DNA from: Pseudomonadota bacterium | GTDB lineage: Bacteria; Pseudomonadota; Alphaproteobacteria; Reyranellales; Reyranellaceae | Assembly (NCBI GenBank): GCA_023436825.1 | Contig: JAEZHS010000063.1 | Location: forward strand, 1 to 29,389 | Direction: 5' to 3' | Length of the DNA stretch: 29,389 nt | Part shown: positions 8,742 through 16,160 of the stretch, one piece after another | How the letters are laid out: every line of letters begins with the position of its first letter | Numbering within the stretch: position 1 is the first letter of the stretch | Position numbers and translations under genes: made by a program | Notes under the pieces: generated by a model | What the model saw: only the letters and a program-made list of their open reading frames with translations | What the model was told of the DNA's origin: nothing | The model's database searches: none

Positions 8742-9925
8742 TTGCCGTCTCCGAAGGCGGACAGTGCGGCGCGGATGTTGCTCTCGGCGTCGATGAGGAA
8801 GGTCGCCTGGGTCACGACCTTCTCGCCGGCCGAGAGCCCGTCCAGCACCTGCACGAAACCCGGCACGCGCGCGCCCAGGCGAACCGGTCGCGGCTCGTAA
8901 CGGCCTTCGTCGCGCTCGACCAGGACGACCTGACGTCGGCCGCTGTCGATCACCGCCGAGTCGGGCACCGCGAGGCGGCTGCCGTCGATCGAGCTTGCGA
9001 TCTCTACCGTAGCGGCCATGTCGGCGCGCAGCCGGCCGTCGGGATTGGCGACTTCGATCCGAAGCCGCGCCGTGCGGCTCTCCTTGCCGACCGCCGGATA
9101 GATATAAGTGACCTTGCCCTCGAGGGGCTGCTGCGGCCAGGCGTTCACGGCGATGCGCGCGGTATCTCCCACCTTCACATAGGCGAGGTCCTGCTCGTAG
9201 ACCTCCGCCATCACCCACATGGTCGAGGTATCGACGATGCGGAACAGCGCCTCACCCAAACCGAAGCGCATGCCCTCCACGGCCGTCTTCTCGACCACGG
9301 TGCCGGCGACCAGCGAACGGATGGTGACGGTGCGCAGCGGCGCGTCGCCGCGCCTCAGCCTTTCCAGCTCGGCCTCGGGATAGTCGAGGTTGCGCAGCTT
9401 GTCGGCGGCATAGGCGCTGCGTCCGGCCAGGCGCCATTCCTGCTGCAGCACAGCGAGCTCGGGGCTGTACACCTCGAACAGCGGCTGGCCCGGCTTGACC
9501 ATGTCGCCGGTGGCATTGACGAACAGCTTCTCGATCCAGCCCGCGTACCTGGGCGCCACGACGTATTGCTTGCGCTCGTCGAACTGGACGGTGGCGAAGG
9601 CCCGCACGAGGCGGGAAAGGTCGCGCTCGCGGACCGCCTCCGTGCGCACGCCCAGCCGTTGCACCTTGTCGAGGCTGAGCTTGACGGTGCCCGGCGCCTC
9701 GGCAGCCTCATCCTCGCAGACCGGGATGTAGGCCATGTTCATGGAATCCTTCTTGGGCACCGGCGAGGTGTCGGGACCGCCCATGGGGTCGCGATAGAGC
9801 TTCACCTTGCCGCCGGGGCAGGCCGGGTCGGCGGCGCGTACCTGTTGTGCCGCGCCGATGACGGCGAAAACGGCGATGAGAACGGCGCCGGCGAGGCCGG
9901 GCCGCACAATGCTGACGATCTTCAT
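8738..9925 (-). CDS. cusB: CusB-type periplasmic adaptor (membrane fusion) subunit
   Basis: A 395-residue periplasmic adaptor linking CusA to an outer-membrane channel and passing metal to the pump. A signal peptide covers residues 1-31 (hydrophobic LAGAVLIAVFAVIGAA, cleavage near VRA-AD). The mature N-terminus has DPMGGPDTSPVPKKDSMNM, whose methionines (M48, M62, M64) correspond to the three metal-binding methionines of CusB. Next come the barrel-sandwich/lipoyl part (VVAPRYAGWIEKLFVN...VKPGQPLFEVYSPELAVLQQEW), a helical hairpin and a beta-barrel (MWVMAEVYEQDLAYVKVG). The start ATG 9925 has GGAGGG 4 nt upstream and is preferred over the in-frame ATG at 9949. The stop overlaps cusA by 4 nt. 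Confidence 0.93.
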   Translation of the reverse strand: MKIVSIVRPGLAGAVLIAVFAVIGAAQQVRAADPACPGGKVKLYRDPMGGPDTSPVPKKDSMNMAYIPVCEDEAAEAPGTVKLSLDKVQRLGVRTEAVRERDLSRLVRAFATVQFDERKQYVVAPRYAGWIEKLFVNATGDMVKPGQPLFEVYSPELAVLQQEWRLAGRSAYAADKLRNLDYPEAELERLRRGDAPLRTVTIRSLVAGTVVEKTAVEGMRFGLGEALFRIVDTSTMWVMAEVYEQDLAYVKVGDTARIAVNAWPQQPLEGKVTYIYPAVGKESRTARLRIEVANPDGRLRADMAATVEIASSIDGSRLAVPDSAVIDSGRRQVVLVERDEGRYEPRPVRLGARVPGFVQVLDGLSAGEKVVTQATFLIDAESNIRAALSAFGDGK

Positions 9926-9981
9926 GAATCCCTCCGCGAGGGCGCACACCTGTGCGCCGGCTCAAGACGACGGACGAGGGA

Positions 9982-10326
9982 TCAGATTCTGGGAGGGAAA
10001 GGGTCCGGAGGCGGCGACAGGCCGCTCATCGCGGTGGTCGACGGCGACCACGGCACCGTCTGGAAGTCCATGGCCGGCAGCTCGACCGAGGCGACGGCGA
10101 GCGCGGGCGCGCCTGCGGAAAGCACCTGCAGGCAGGCGGCTGCAGGTTTCGGGCACGGCATGCCGCCGCAATCGTCGCAATGGCTGCAAGGTTCGGCGCC
10201 AACGGCGGCGTTGCGATCCGCGCTCGCCCGCACAGTCGCTGCCTCAGCCACGGTCACGAAACTGCCCGCCAGGATCGCGAGGCAGCTCAAAAGAGCAGCA
10301 AGGGCGCGCAAACGCTTCATTGACAT
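9982..10326 (-). CDS. Small secreted Cys-rich protein heading the cus operon
   Basis: A 114-residue unrecognised protein. Residues 4-30 form a signal peptide (LRALAALLSCLAILAGSFV, predicted cleavage AEA-A). The mature part opens with a cysteine cluster CSHCDDCGGMPCPKPAAAC (C47, C50, C53, C58, C65), then turns hydrophobic and ends proline-rich. The cysteine spacing and periplasmic location suggest Cu(I)/Ag(I) binding. Its place 56 nt upstream of cusB on the same strand suggests it is the first gene of the efflux operon, in the position that CusF-like chaperones sometimes occupy, but it has no CusF fold signature. A second ATG two codons in (10320) could be the start; neither has a strong ribosome site. 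Confidence 0.65.
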   Translation of the reverse strand: MSMKRLRALAALLSCLAILAGSFVTVAEAATVRASADRNAAVGAEPCSHCDDCGGMPCPKPAAACLQVLSAGAPALAVASVELPAMDFQTVPWSPSTTAMSGLSPPPDPFPPRI

Positions 10327-10438
10327 AGGATGGGGCGCCGAACTTGCCCTGCCAAGAGGCTTGAGGTCACAGGTCCGCGATGAATGATTTGAAGCCCGTC
10401 ACCAGAAAGGCATCGCGGCGGGGCGATCACACCACCGC

Positions 10439-10537
10439 TCAGCGCTTCGCGACTTCGCGGGCGACGAAGACCACGATCACGCCGAGGCTGACAGCCATGA
10501 TGGTGATGAGGGCGGTGGGAACGAACATGACCTCCAT
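10439..10537 (-). CDS. Possible 32-residue single-helix membrane peptide
   Basis: Starting at ATG 10537, a short frame encodes MEVMFVP followed by a hydrophobic helix (TALITIMAVSLGVIVVFV) and a basic end AREVAKR. This is the composition of a one-pass membrane peptide. It precedes the cus operon by about 110 nt on the same strand and directly abuts the repeat element upstream. No good ribosome site is seen for this ATG, and GGAGG lies within the second codons, so the call is tentative. No family is recognised. Confidence 0.3.
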   Translation of the reverse strand: MEVMFVPTALITIMAVSLGVIVVFVAREVAKR

Positions 10538-10618
10538 ATAGGGACGCCATGTTTTGTTCCCATGTCGTCTTTGCGACGGCTTGTATCGTCTGTGTTGCGG
10601 AAGGCGGCGCCTTTCATG

Positions 10619-10778
10619 TCCTCCCCCGTCATACTCGTATGAATGGGGGAGGATACAGGAGGGGGGCAGGCAACAGACCAAGTCTGACCAGTTTCAGATC
10701 AAAATGATCTCTTCCGTGGCCGGATCGACTCTGCGGCTTTCCCCCTCCTTTATCCTCCCCCCGTATGACGGGGGAGGA
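10619..10778. repeat. Composite inverted palindromic element (REP/BIME- or MITE-like)
   Basis: Two copies of a unit of about 40 bp stand in opposite orientation, separated by about 75 bp. Each unit is itself a hairpin. Left copy: TCCTCCCCC at 10619-10627 pairs with GGGGGAGGA at 10645-10653, with TCATAC/GTATGA inside. Right copy: TCCTCCCCC at 10753-10761 pairs with GGGGGAGGA at 10770-10778 around CGTATGAC. In addition, 10645-10665 is the reverse complement of 10741-10761 with one mismatch in 21. The right end lies 12 nt past the dctP stop and may end transcription of the TRAP operon. No transposase is encoded. Confidence 0.75.
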
Positions 10779-10790
10779 GATATGACCGCC

Positions 10791-11819
10791 TCAGTTCGTC
10801 GCCGCCTTCTTCGCCAGCGCCAGCACCTTCTCCAGCGCCTCCTTGCCGGGCAGGCCCTTCTTCTCGGTTTCGGCGACCCAGGCATCCCACACCGGCTTGC
10901 CGGCGGTGGCGATCAGCTTCTCGCGCATCTCGGGCGTGACCTTGATGACCTCGAGCTTGCGCTTCTCGAACAACGGGAAGGATTTCTTGTCGGCCTCCTC
11001 GTATGCCACGCGCTGCAGCCGATAGGCTTCAGGCTTGGCGTCCTCGAGGATCTTCTTGTACTCGTCGGGCAAGGCCTTCCACGCCGTCTGGCTCAGCACC
11101 ACCGAATTGTGCACGATGCCGAGCTGCATGCCCAAGGTGTACCACTTCGACACTTCGTGCAGCTTGTAGGCCGTGAAGCTGTAGGTGAAGGGGAACGACG
11201 CGGCCTGGAAGGTGCCGCGCTCGAGCGCGGTGTAGACTTCCGGCGCGGACACGGACGTGGGCACCGCGCCCAAAAGCTTCATGGCGTCGCCCAGGCCGCC
11301 CAGGGCGCGCACCCGCATGCCCTTCCAGTCCTCGAGATTGCGCGGCGGCTTGCCCGATCCCATGAACTCGTAGTTCGGCAGCAGCAGCGTCATGAAATGC
11401 ATGGCATTCCACTTCGCGAGCTCGTCGGCCACCGGCTGCCAGGCCTGGTAGCCGTCCTGCACCTTCGCCGACGCCACGAGGTCGTCGATCGGCAGGAACG
11501 GCATGTCGAGCACGCCCTGCAGCGGCGTCTTTGCCGGCGCGTAGGAGTAGGCGACGAAAGCGCCCTGGTAGGCGTCGACCTTGATGCCGTCGAGAAAGTC
11601 CTTCGCCTCGCCGAGTTGCTCGTTGTACTTGAGGTTGATGATGAAATTGCCGCCGCTCTTCTCCTTGGCCATCTTGGCGAGGTGCTCGAAGGTCACGGTC
11701 GCCGCCCGCGGCGGCCCGTAGAGCGAGAAGGTCCAGGTGACCTTGTCGGCGGCCTCGGCCGGCAGCGCGGCGAGCAGCCCCATTCCCAACGATACGGATA
11801 GTGCGACCCTTCCATACAT
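10791..11819 (-). CDS. dctP: TRAP transporter periplasmic solute-binding subunit, DctP family
   Basis: A 342-residue periplasmic receptor that captures a carboxylate-type solute for the DctQM permease. A signal peptide spans residues 1-24 (VALSVSLGMGLLAALPAEA-AD). The family pattern is present: VTWTFSLYGPPRAATVTFEHLAKMAKEKSGG at the N-terminus and GMRVRALGGLGDAMKLLGAVP near 165-185, whose arginine normally pairs with the substrate carboxylate, then PEVYTALERGTFQAA. ATG 11819 has GGAGGAG 6 nt upstream. It is the last gene of the dctQ-dctM-dctP operon, 18 nt after dctM. The substrate cannot be assigned; no catabolic gene is adjacent. Confidence 0.93.
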   Translation of the reverse strand: MYGRVALSVSLGMGLLAALPAEAADKVTWTFSLYGPPRAATVTFEHLAKMAKEKSGGNFIINLKYNEQLGEAKDFLDGIKVDAYQGAFVAYSYAPAKTPLQGVLDMPFLPIDDLVASAKVQDGYQAWQPVADELAKWNAMHFMTLLLPNYEFMGSGKPPRNLEDWKGMRVRALGGLGDAMKLLGAVPTSVSAPEVYTALERGTFQAASFPFTYSFTAYKLHEVSKWYTLGMQLGIVHNSVVLSQTAWKALPDEYKKILEDAKPEAYRLQRVAYEEADKKSFPLFEKRKLEVIKVTPEMREKLIATAGKPVWDAWVAETEKKGLPGKEALEKVLALAKKAATN

Positions 11820-11837
11820 GACGACTCCTCCCTGACT

Positions 11838-13145
11838 TCAGTCTGTGCTTTCGACGATGAAGGTGACGATCTCGGGGAATGCCGTCAGCACGCCGAGGGT
11901 GATGATGTCGGCGAAGATGAACGGCCAGATGCCCTTGAAGATGTCGCGCACGGAGATGTCCGGCCGCACGCCGTTCACCACGAACACCACCAGCCCGACC
12001 GGCGGCGACAGCGAGGCGATGCCGGAAAGCTTCACCAGCACGATGCCGAACCAGATGGGGTCGTAGCCCAGCGTGGTGATCACCGGAAAGACCACGGGCA
12101 GAGTGAGCAGGAACATGCCGATGCCCTCGAGCACCGTGCCGAGGACGAAATAGAGGACATAGATCGCGAGCAGGACGGCGAGCGGCGGCAGGGCGAGATG
12201 GGTCACCCAGTTCGCGATCTCCTCCGGCATGCCCGAGAAGCCGAGGAAGCGCACGAAGATCAGCACGCCCCAGATCACCGTGAAGATCATCACGGTGAGC
12301 CGGGCCGCATCGAGCAGGCACTGGCGCAGCTCGCCGCGCTTGATGCCGTTCTTGAGCGCAAAGGCGAACACCGCGAAAGCGCCGAGCGCACCGGCCTCGG
12401 TCGGCGTCGCCCAGCCGAAGTACATGCTGAGGAAGATGATCAGGATGACCAGGAAGATCGGCGTCGTCGCCGGCAGGGACTGGGCGCGCTGCATCCAGCT
12501 GTAGCCGGTGATGCGCGGGCCGAGCTCGGGGTTGCGCCAGCAGCGCCAGGTGATGATCATCGCATAGACGAACGCCGAGAAGATGCCGGGCACGAAGCCC
12601 GCGACCAGCAGCTTGCCGATCGACTGCTCGGTGACGATGCCGTAGACGACCAGCAGCGTGCTGGGCGGGATCAGCGAATCGAGGGTCGCTCCCGCGGCGC
12701 ACACGCCCGCCGCCAGGCGCTTGTCGTACTTGGCGCGCAGCATCTCGGGGATCGCCACCTTGGCGAACACCGCAGCGGCGGCGCTGCTGGCGCCGGACAC
12801 CGCCGAGAAGCCCGCGACCGCGAACACCGTGCCGGTGGCGAGCCCGCCGGGCAGCCAGCCGAACCAGCGCCGCGCCGCCTCGAAGGCGCTCTGGGTGATG
12901 CCGGCGTAGTAGGCCAGGTAGCCGATCAGGATGAACATCGGCAGGACCGACAACGTGTAGTTGGCGCCCGAGGTGTAGGGCGCGATGCCGGCGGTGCGGA
13001 TGCCGGCATCCCAGCCGATCAGCCAGACCAGGCCTGTCGTGCCGACGAGAGCGCCGGCGAAGGCGAAGCGCACACCGGCAAAGCAGAGGGCCAGCAGGGC
13101 GACGACGCCGATGCTGCCGATGGCAAGGGGACTGAGCTCGATCAT
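11838..13145 (-). CDS. dctM: TRAP transporter large permease, DctM family
   Basis: A 435-residue integral membrane protein, the sodium-coupled transport subunit of a TRAP system. It shows about 11-12 helices. DctM hallmarks include FAVAGFSAVSGASSAAAAVFAKVAIPEM (residues ~95-125), AAGATLDSLIPPSTLLVVYGI just after, and near the C-terminus LSPPVGLVVFVVNGV. The start ATG 13145 overlaps the dctQ stop (ATGA), with AGAGGA 7 nt upstream. The C-terminus ends in IVTFIVESTD, a normal length for the family. Confidence 0.95.
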   Translation of the reverse strand: MIELSPLAIGSIGVVALLALCFAGVRFAFAGALVGTTGLVWLIGWDAGIRTAGIAPYTSGANYTLSVLPMFILIGYLAYYAGITQSAFEAARRWFGWLPGGLATGTVFAVAGFSAVSGASSAAAAVFAKVAIPEMLRAKYDKRLAAGVCAAGATLDSLIPPSTLLVVYGIVTEQSIGKLLVAGFVPGIFSAFVYAMIITWRCWRNPELGPRITGYSWMQRAQSLPATTPIFLVILIIFLSMYFGWATPTEAGALGAFAVFAFALKNGIKRGELRQCLLDAARLTVMIFTVIWGVLIFVRFLGFSGMPEEIANWVTHLALPPLAVLLAIYVLYFVLGTVLEGIGMFLLTLPVVFPVITTLGYDPIWFGIVLVKLSGIASLSPPVGLVVFVVNGVRPDISVRDIFKGIWPFIFADIITLGVLTAFPEIVTFIVESTD

Positions 13146-13786
13146 CGGCGTTCCTCTCGGCCCAGTTCTTCGCGACCCAGTTCTTCCCGACCAAGTGCCT
13201 CGGCGATCTCGTCCTTCACTTGTGTCTCGATGGTGATGAGCTTGGGCACCGCGACCGGCGCGGCGCCGGGATGGGAAATCAGGCGCAGGTAGCCCCAGAT
13301 CTGCAGCGACAGGCGCAGCCACAGCACGAAGAGCGCCAGCGGCACCATCAGCTTGGCGGGCCAGGTCGGCAGCCTGATGTCCATCGTCGAATCGCCGATC
13401 GAATAGGCCCGCAGGAAATTGGTGAAACTGGCGTAGATCAGCACAGTGACGATGGCGAAGGTCGTGGCGACGCCGAACAGCTCGACCTTCCAGCGGTTCG
13501 AGGGCCGCCAGTTCATCGTCAGGTCCATGCCGATGTGGCTGCCCAGCCGCTGGGCGTAGGCGATGCCCAGAAAGGCGAACAACGAGGAGGCCTGCTCGAT
13601 CCAGTCGATGTAGCCGTAGATCGCGAAGTCGAAGACGGTGCGTCCGACGATCTGCGCCACGCCCACGAACATCAGGAAGAAGATGGCCAGGGCGGCAATG
13701 ATGTTGAGGCTGTCTTCGACATGCGACAGGGCCCGATCGGCCCACCGCAGCAACGCGGACGCGTCTGCGCGATCGTTCACGCTCAT
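13142..13786 (-). CDS. dctQ: TRAP transporter small permease, DctQ family
   Basis: A 214-residue membrane subunit with four helices, at about residues 28-50 (NIIAALAIFFLMFVGVAQIV), 60-80, 103-125 and 145-165. The sequence IEQASSLFAFLGIAYAQRLGSHIGMD is characteristic of DctQ. The C-terminus is an unusual charged tail made of a 5-residue repeat, GREEL GREEL GREER, encoded by three 15-bp units. It is the first gene of the operon, running straight into dctM by a 4-nt overlap. An ATG at 13786 with weak GGGA upstream is the likely start. Confidence 0.92.
   Translation of the reverse strand: MSVNDRADASALLRWADRALSHVEDSLNIIAALAIFFLMFVGVAQIVGRTVFDFAIYGYIDWIEQASSLFAFLGIAYAQRLGSHIGMDLTMNWRPSNRWKVELFGVATTFAIVTVLIYASFTNFLRAYSIGDSTMDIRLPTWPAKLMVPLALFVLWLRLSLQIWGYLRLISHPGAAPVAVPKLITIETQVKDEIAEALGREELGREELGREERR
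13156..13200. repeat. Tandem 15-bp repeat in the dctQ 3' end
   Basis: Three consecutive 15-bp units (13156-13170, 13171-13185, 13186-13200); the first two share ccCAGTTCTT and the third has diverged. They encode the repeated pentapeptide at the DctQ C-terminus and lie directly upstream of the dctM ribosome site, so copy-number change would keep frame but lengthen the tail. Confidence 0.6.
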
Positions 13787-13930
13787 TCGCGCGATCCCAT
13801 CTCGGCTCCCTTCCCAGAGCGGCGTGGGATCTCTTACCGGACCACCATCATTCCCCGCTTCACACGCACACGTTAGGCTAAGCCGCCGTCAACGATCAAC
13901 CCTGTTGGCAATGTTCGCGGTGCGGGCTTT

Positions 13931-14314
13931 CTATTCGCGGCACGGCCAGTTGAAGCGCAGGATCCCCAGCACCATGCCCTTGAAGTCCTGGCGATCGGCT
14001 TCCGGACGCATCGCATCGATGTCCTTGACGATGGTGGAGACGATCTCCTGACGCGACAGGCGCAGCGGCACGCAGAAGCGATAGTCGGCCTCCAGCACTT
14101 CGCCGATATAGAGCAGCGCATCGATCGCGCCGGCGCATTGGCCGGCCGCCTCGGAGCCGACCGATTCGGGATGCTCGAGGAAGATGCGGCAGCCAGGGAG
14201 CCACGCACGGACCGCGGGGTCGGGCTTGTCGAGTGCCTGGGCGCGGCCGGCATGCGCCTGCAGGACGAGCAGCAAGGCGAGCGCCAAGGCTGCCGCGACG
14301 TGTGGGCCCTTCAC
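13931..14314 (-). CDS. Secreted Rap1a/Tai-like domain protein
   Basis: A 127-residue protein with a signal peptide (residues 1-25, HVAAALALALLLVLQAHAGRAQA) and a mature domain with four cysteines (C42, C60, C81, C125). The pattern is cysteine then AGAIDALLYIGEV, FCVPLRLSRQEIVSTIVKDI, and a terminal ILRFNWPC. This is that of the Rap1a/Tai family, first described as immunity proteins of type VI secretion effectors but also widespread as lone periplasmic proteins. No T6SS or amidase gene is near, so an immunity role is not supported here. The start is GTG 14314, whose bases overlap the stop codon of a possible 21-residue upstream ORF. Confidence 0.72.
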   Translation of the reverse strand: MKGPHVAAALALALLLVLQAHAGRAQALDKPDPAVRAWLPGCRIFLEHPESVGSEAAGQCAGAIDALLYIGEVLEADYRFCVPLRLSRQEIVSTIVKDIDAMRPEADRQDFKGMVLGILRFNWPCRE

Positions 14315-14376
14315 GCGACGAGCCCGCCCAGGAACACGGCCAGCACGAGGATGGCGTCGAAAAGATCGACAGTCAT
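14311..14376 (-). CDS. Possible 21-residue hydrophobic peptide coupled to the Rap1a-like gene
   Basis: ATG 14376 opens a frame encoding MTVDLFDAILVLAVFLGGLVA, almost entirely a membrane helix. Its TGA overlaps the GTG start of the next gene (GTGA at 14314-14311), the arrangement used for translational coupling. GGGGA lies 9 nt upstream of the ATG. It could be a leader peptide or a one-pass membrane peptide. No family is recognised. Confidence 0.35.
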   Translation of the reverse strand: MTVDLFDAILVLAVFLGGLVA

Positions 14377-14571
14377 GGCTGCGATTCCCCGCGGTCTTTG
14401 GCGCGCGGAAGAAATCACGCGGAGCGAGAGCGGAAATGTGCGAAAACACACCCAGCCGCAATATGGTCACATCGAAATCAATCGACCTGGATACCCCTCG
14501 CCTGGCGCCGGCGCGCCTGCAGTGTCTCTGCGATCGGTGGTAGACAACGGCCTGAACAAAGCGAGCCGCCG

Positions 14572-15288
14572 GTGACACACAACCTCAAGGTCTTCAGCAC
14601 CATCGCGGTGCAGAGTGCGCTCGAAGCGCTGGTCCCGGCCTTCGAGAAGGACAACGGCTGCCGCCTCGGCATCACCTGGAACACCGCACCGGTGCTGGTG
14701 AAGCGCCTGCAGGGCGGCGAGACGGCGGACGTGCTGATCCTCAACCGTGCCGGCATGGATGCGATGACGCGAGACAAGCGCGTGCGGCCCGGCTCCGAAG
14801 TCACGCTGGCGAGCTCGGCCACCGCGCTTGCCGTCAAGGCGGGCGCGCCCCGTCCCGACATCGCGACGCCCGAGGCGCTCAAGCGGGTGCTGCTGTCGGC
14901 GCGCGCCATCTCCTACAGCGATCCGGCGGCGGGCGGCGCCAGCGGTATCTATTTCGCCAAGCTGATCGAGCGTCTCGGCATCGCCAAGGAGGTCAACGCA
15001 AAGACGAAGTATCCGCCGCCCGCCGGCCTGTGCGGCGACCTACTGGTGAGCGGCGCGGTCGACCTCGCCGTCCAGCAGAAGCCCGAGCTCCTGCAGGTTC
15101 CCGGCATCGAGATCCTGGGACTGCTGCCAGGCGACCTGCACATGGTCACGGTGTTCGTCGCTTGCGTCGAGGCATCGAGCGCCGAGGCGGCAGCGGGCCA
15201 GGCGCTGATCGACTTCCTGCGGTCGCCCGCCGCGGCCGCGGTGTTCCGCGCCAAGGGACTCGATACGCCTACTCAGGCGAAGGCCTAG
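14572..15288 (+). CDS. ModA-like substrate-binding domain protein lacking a signal peptide
   Basis: A 238-residue type II periplasmic-binding-protein fold resembling molybdate-binding ModA: LKVFSTIAVQSALEALVPAFEKDNG at the start, TADVLILNRAGMDAM near 55-70, and ISYSDPAAGGASGIYFAKLIERLGI near 120-145, then VDLAVQQKPELL. The domain begins almost at residue 4 of GTG 14572, and nothing upstream in any frame looks like a signal peptide. So as read it would remain in the cytosol, which is odd for this family. No ABC permease or ATPase genes follow. No strong ribosome site precedes the GTG. It may be a solitary sensor-like binding protein, or the 5' end may have been lost. Confidence 0.8.
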   Translation: MTHNLKVFSTIAVQSALEALVPAFEKDNGCRLGITWNTAPVLVKRLQGGETADVLILNRAGMDAMTRDKRVRPGSEVTLASSATALAVKAGAPRPDIATPEALKRVLLSARAISYSDPAAGGASGIYFAKLIERLGIAKEVNAKTKYPPPAGLCGDLLVSGAVDLAVQQKPELLQVPGIEILGLLPGDLHMVTVFVACVEASSAEAAAGQALIDFLRSPAAAAVFRAKGLDTPTQAKA

Positions 15289-15573
15289 ATTGAGGGCATG
15301 GTTATCGGTACCCGCGCCGATGTCGCCATCGTAGCGGAGATAGAGCTGCGTGCCGGCGGCAACGGCGGTGGCCGCCTGGAAGCCGATCACCGCCGCGTCG
15401 CGCTGCGGCGTCGCGCCGTAGACCGTGAAACTGGCCGACGGTGCGCCGGCGAACGCCGCCGTGACCGGCCGCGCCGTGTCGGCGTATTCATGCAGCCAGC
15501 CCAGCCGCAGTCCCAGGTCCAGCGTGCGCGTGTCGCCGAGACCGATCGCGCCGCCAAGCTCGGCGGCGACCGC
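15276..15573 (-). pseudogene. Remnant of an autotransporter beta-barrel C-terminus
   Basis: Translated on the minus strand, this stretch reads AIGLGDTRTLDLGLRLGWLHEYADT, ASFTVYGATPQRDAAVIGF, GTQLYLRYDGDIGAGTDNHALNLGLRL. This is the end of an autotransporter barrel (GW.HEY, F.V.GA...RDAA, LY.RYDG...HAL..G.R). The passenger and most of the barrel are absent upstream. Downstream, the frame runs into the complement of the ModA-like gene instead of ending at an aromatic residue. So only about 95 residues of a gene that normally encodes several hundred remain. It overlaps the ModA-like 3' end by about 13 nt. Confidence 0.65.
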
Positions 15574-15689
15574 GACGCAGACGATACCTTTTTGCCCAGG
15601 TCGCAACACGGCGACGATACGGCGGGCGGGTACTACGCTTCCGAAAGGCTCACAGCGACCCCCCTTCGGCAGGCACTTGGAGCGATGTC

Positions 15690-15833
15690 ATGTCGTCCAT
15701 CACCGTTTCCCCGCCGTCGTTCGACCACCTCCATCGCTTGAAAAAGCGCTGGCAGCGCGGTCCGGCGATCGAGTGTACGCTGATCGTGCTGCTTGTCGGC
15801 TTTTCGGCGTTTCAGTTCCTCTCAGTCTTGTGA
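15690..15833 (+). CDS. Small (47-residue) one-pass membrane protein
   Basis: ATG 15690 is preceded by GGAG with a 7-nt spacing. The product has a polar, basic first half (MSSITVSPPSFDHLHRLKKR) and a hydrophobic second half (CTLIVLLVGFSAFQFLSVL), consistent with a single membrane helix with its N-terminus inside. It is followed after 12 nt by another small frame on the same strand, so the two may be cotranscribed. No family is recognised. Confidence 0.5.
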   Translation: MSSITVSPPSFDHLHRLKKRWQRGPAIECTLIVLLVGFSAFQFLSVL

Positions 15834-15845
15834 ACAGGTGCTGAC

Positions 15846-16064
15846 ATGTTCGTCGTTCGCAGCGAAGGCGGCCGGGTCGCAGCGGCCTGGCTGGATGAGC
15901 AATTTCCCGGGCAGGAGTGGCTGCCGATCGACAGCGGCGCGTTGCAGGCGTTCCTGGCCGCGGCGCCCCGGTCTTTCTCGCGGCGACCGCCAGGACTGAG
16001 ACGTCCCCTGCACTTCAGGCAGAAGCGCCGGCGGGGTGCATGCACTGCCGTCGCCTCGCTCTGA
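15846..16064 (+). CDS. Small unrecognised protein, possibly with an altered C-terminus
   Basis: A 72-residue frame with AGGTG 6 nt before ATG 15846. The first 40 residues (FVVRSEGGRVAAAWLDEQF, GQEWLPIDSGALQAFLA) look like a genuine folded small protein. The remainder is arginine- and proline-rich (SRRPPGLRRPLHFRQKRRR) and looks like an out-of-frame read-through. So the real protein may have ended near residue 42 before a frameshift. Function unknown. Confidence 0.45.
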   Translation: MFVVRSEGGRVAAAWLDEQFPGQEWLPIDSGALQAFLAAAPRSFSRRPPGLRRPLHFRQKRRRGACTAVASL

Positions 16065-16160
16065 AGCCGCGCCGCTTCTTCATTTTCTGCATTTTCGGCT
16101 GCCCTCCCGACGCTCGACCGCCGCGCCGGCAATGCTGTCACCGCATCGAATCGAGCTCGA

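Noticed and set aside
10330..10400. Possible MerR/CueR-type promoter dyad (CTTG-N6-CAAG) before the cus operon
   Set aside because: Spacing and -35/-10 elements do not fit a 19-20 bp MerR-type promoter, and no MerR or CusRS regulator gene is in the window.
10554..11801. 415-codon open frame on the plus strand
   Set aside because: Antisense to dctP and the repeat element; composition is typical of a shadow and dctP has clear family motifs and a signal peptide.
13931..14314. Rap1a-like gene as immunity partner of a T6SS effector
   Set aside because: No effector, VgrG, Hcp or other T6SS gene is present nearby, and lone Rap1a-domain proteins are common.
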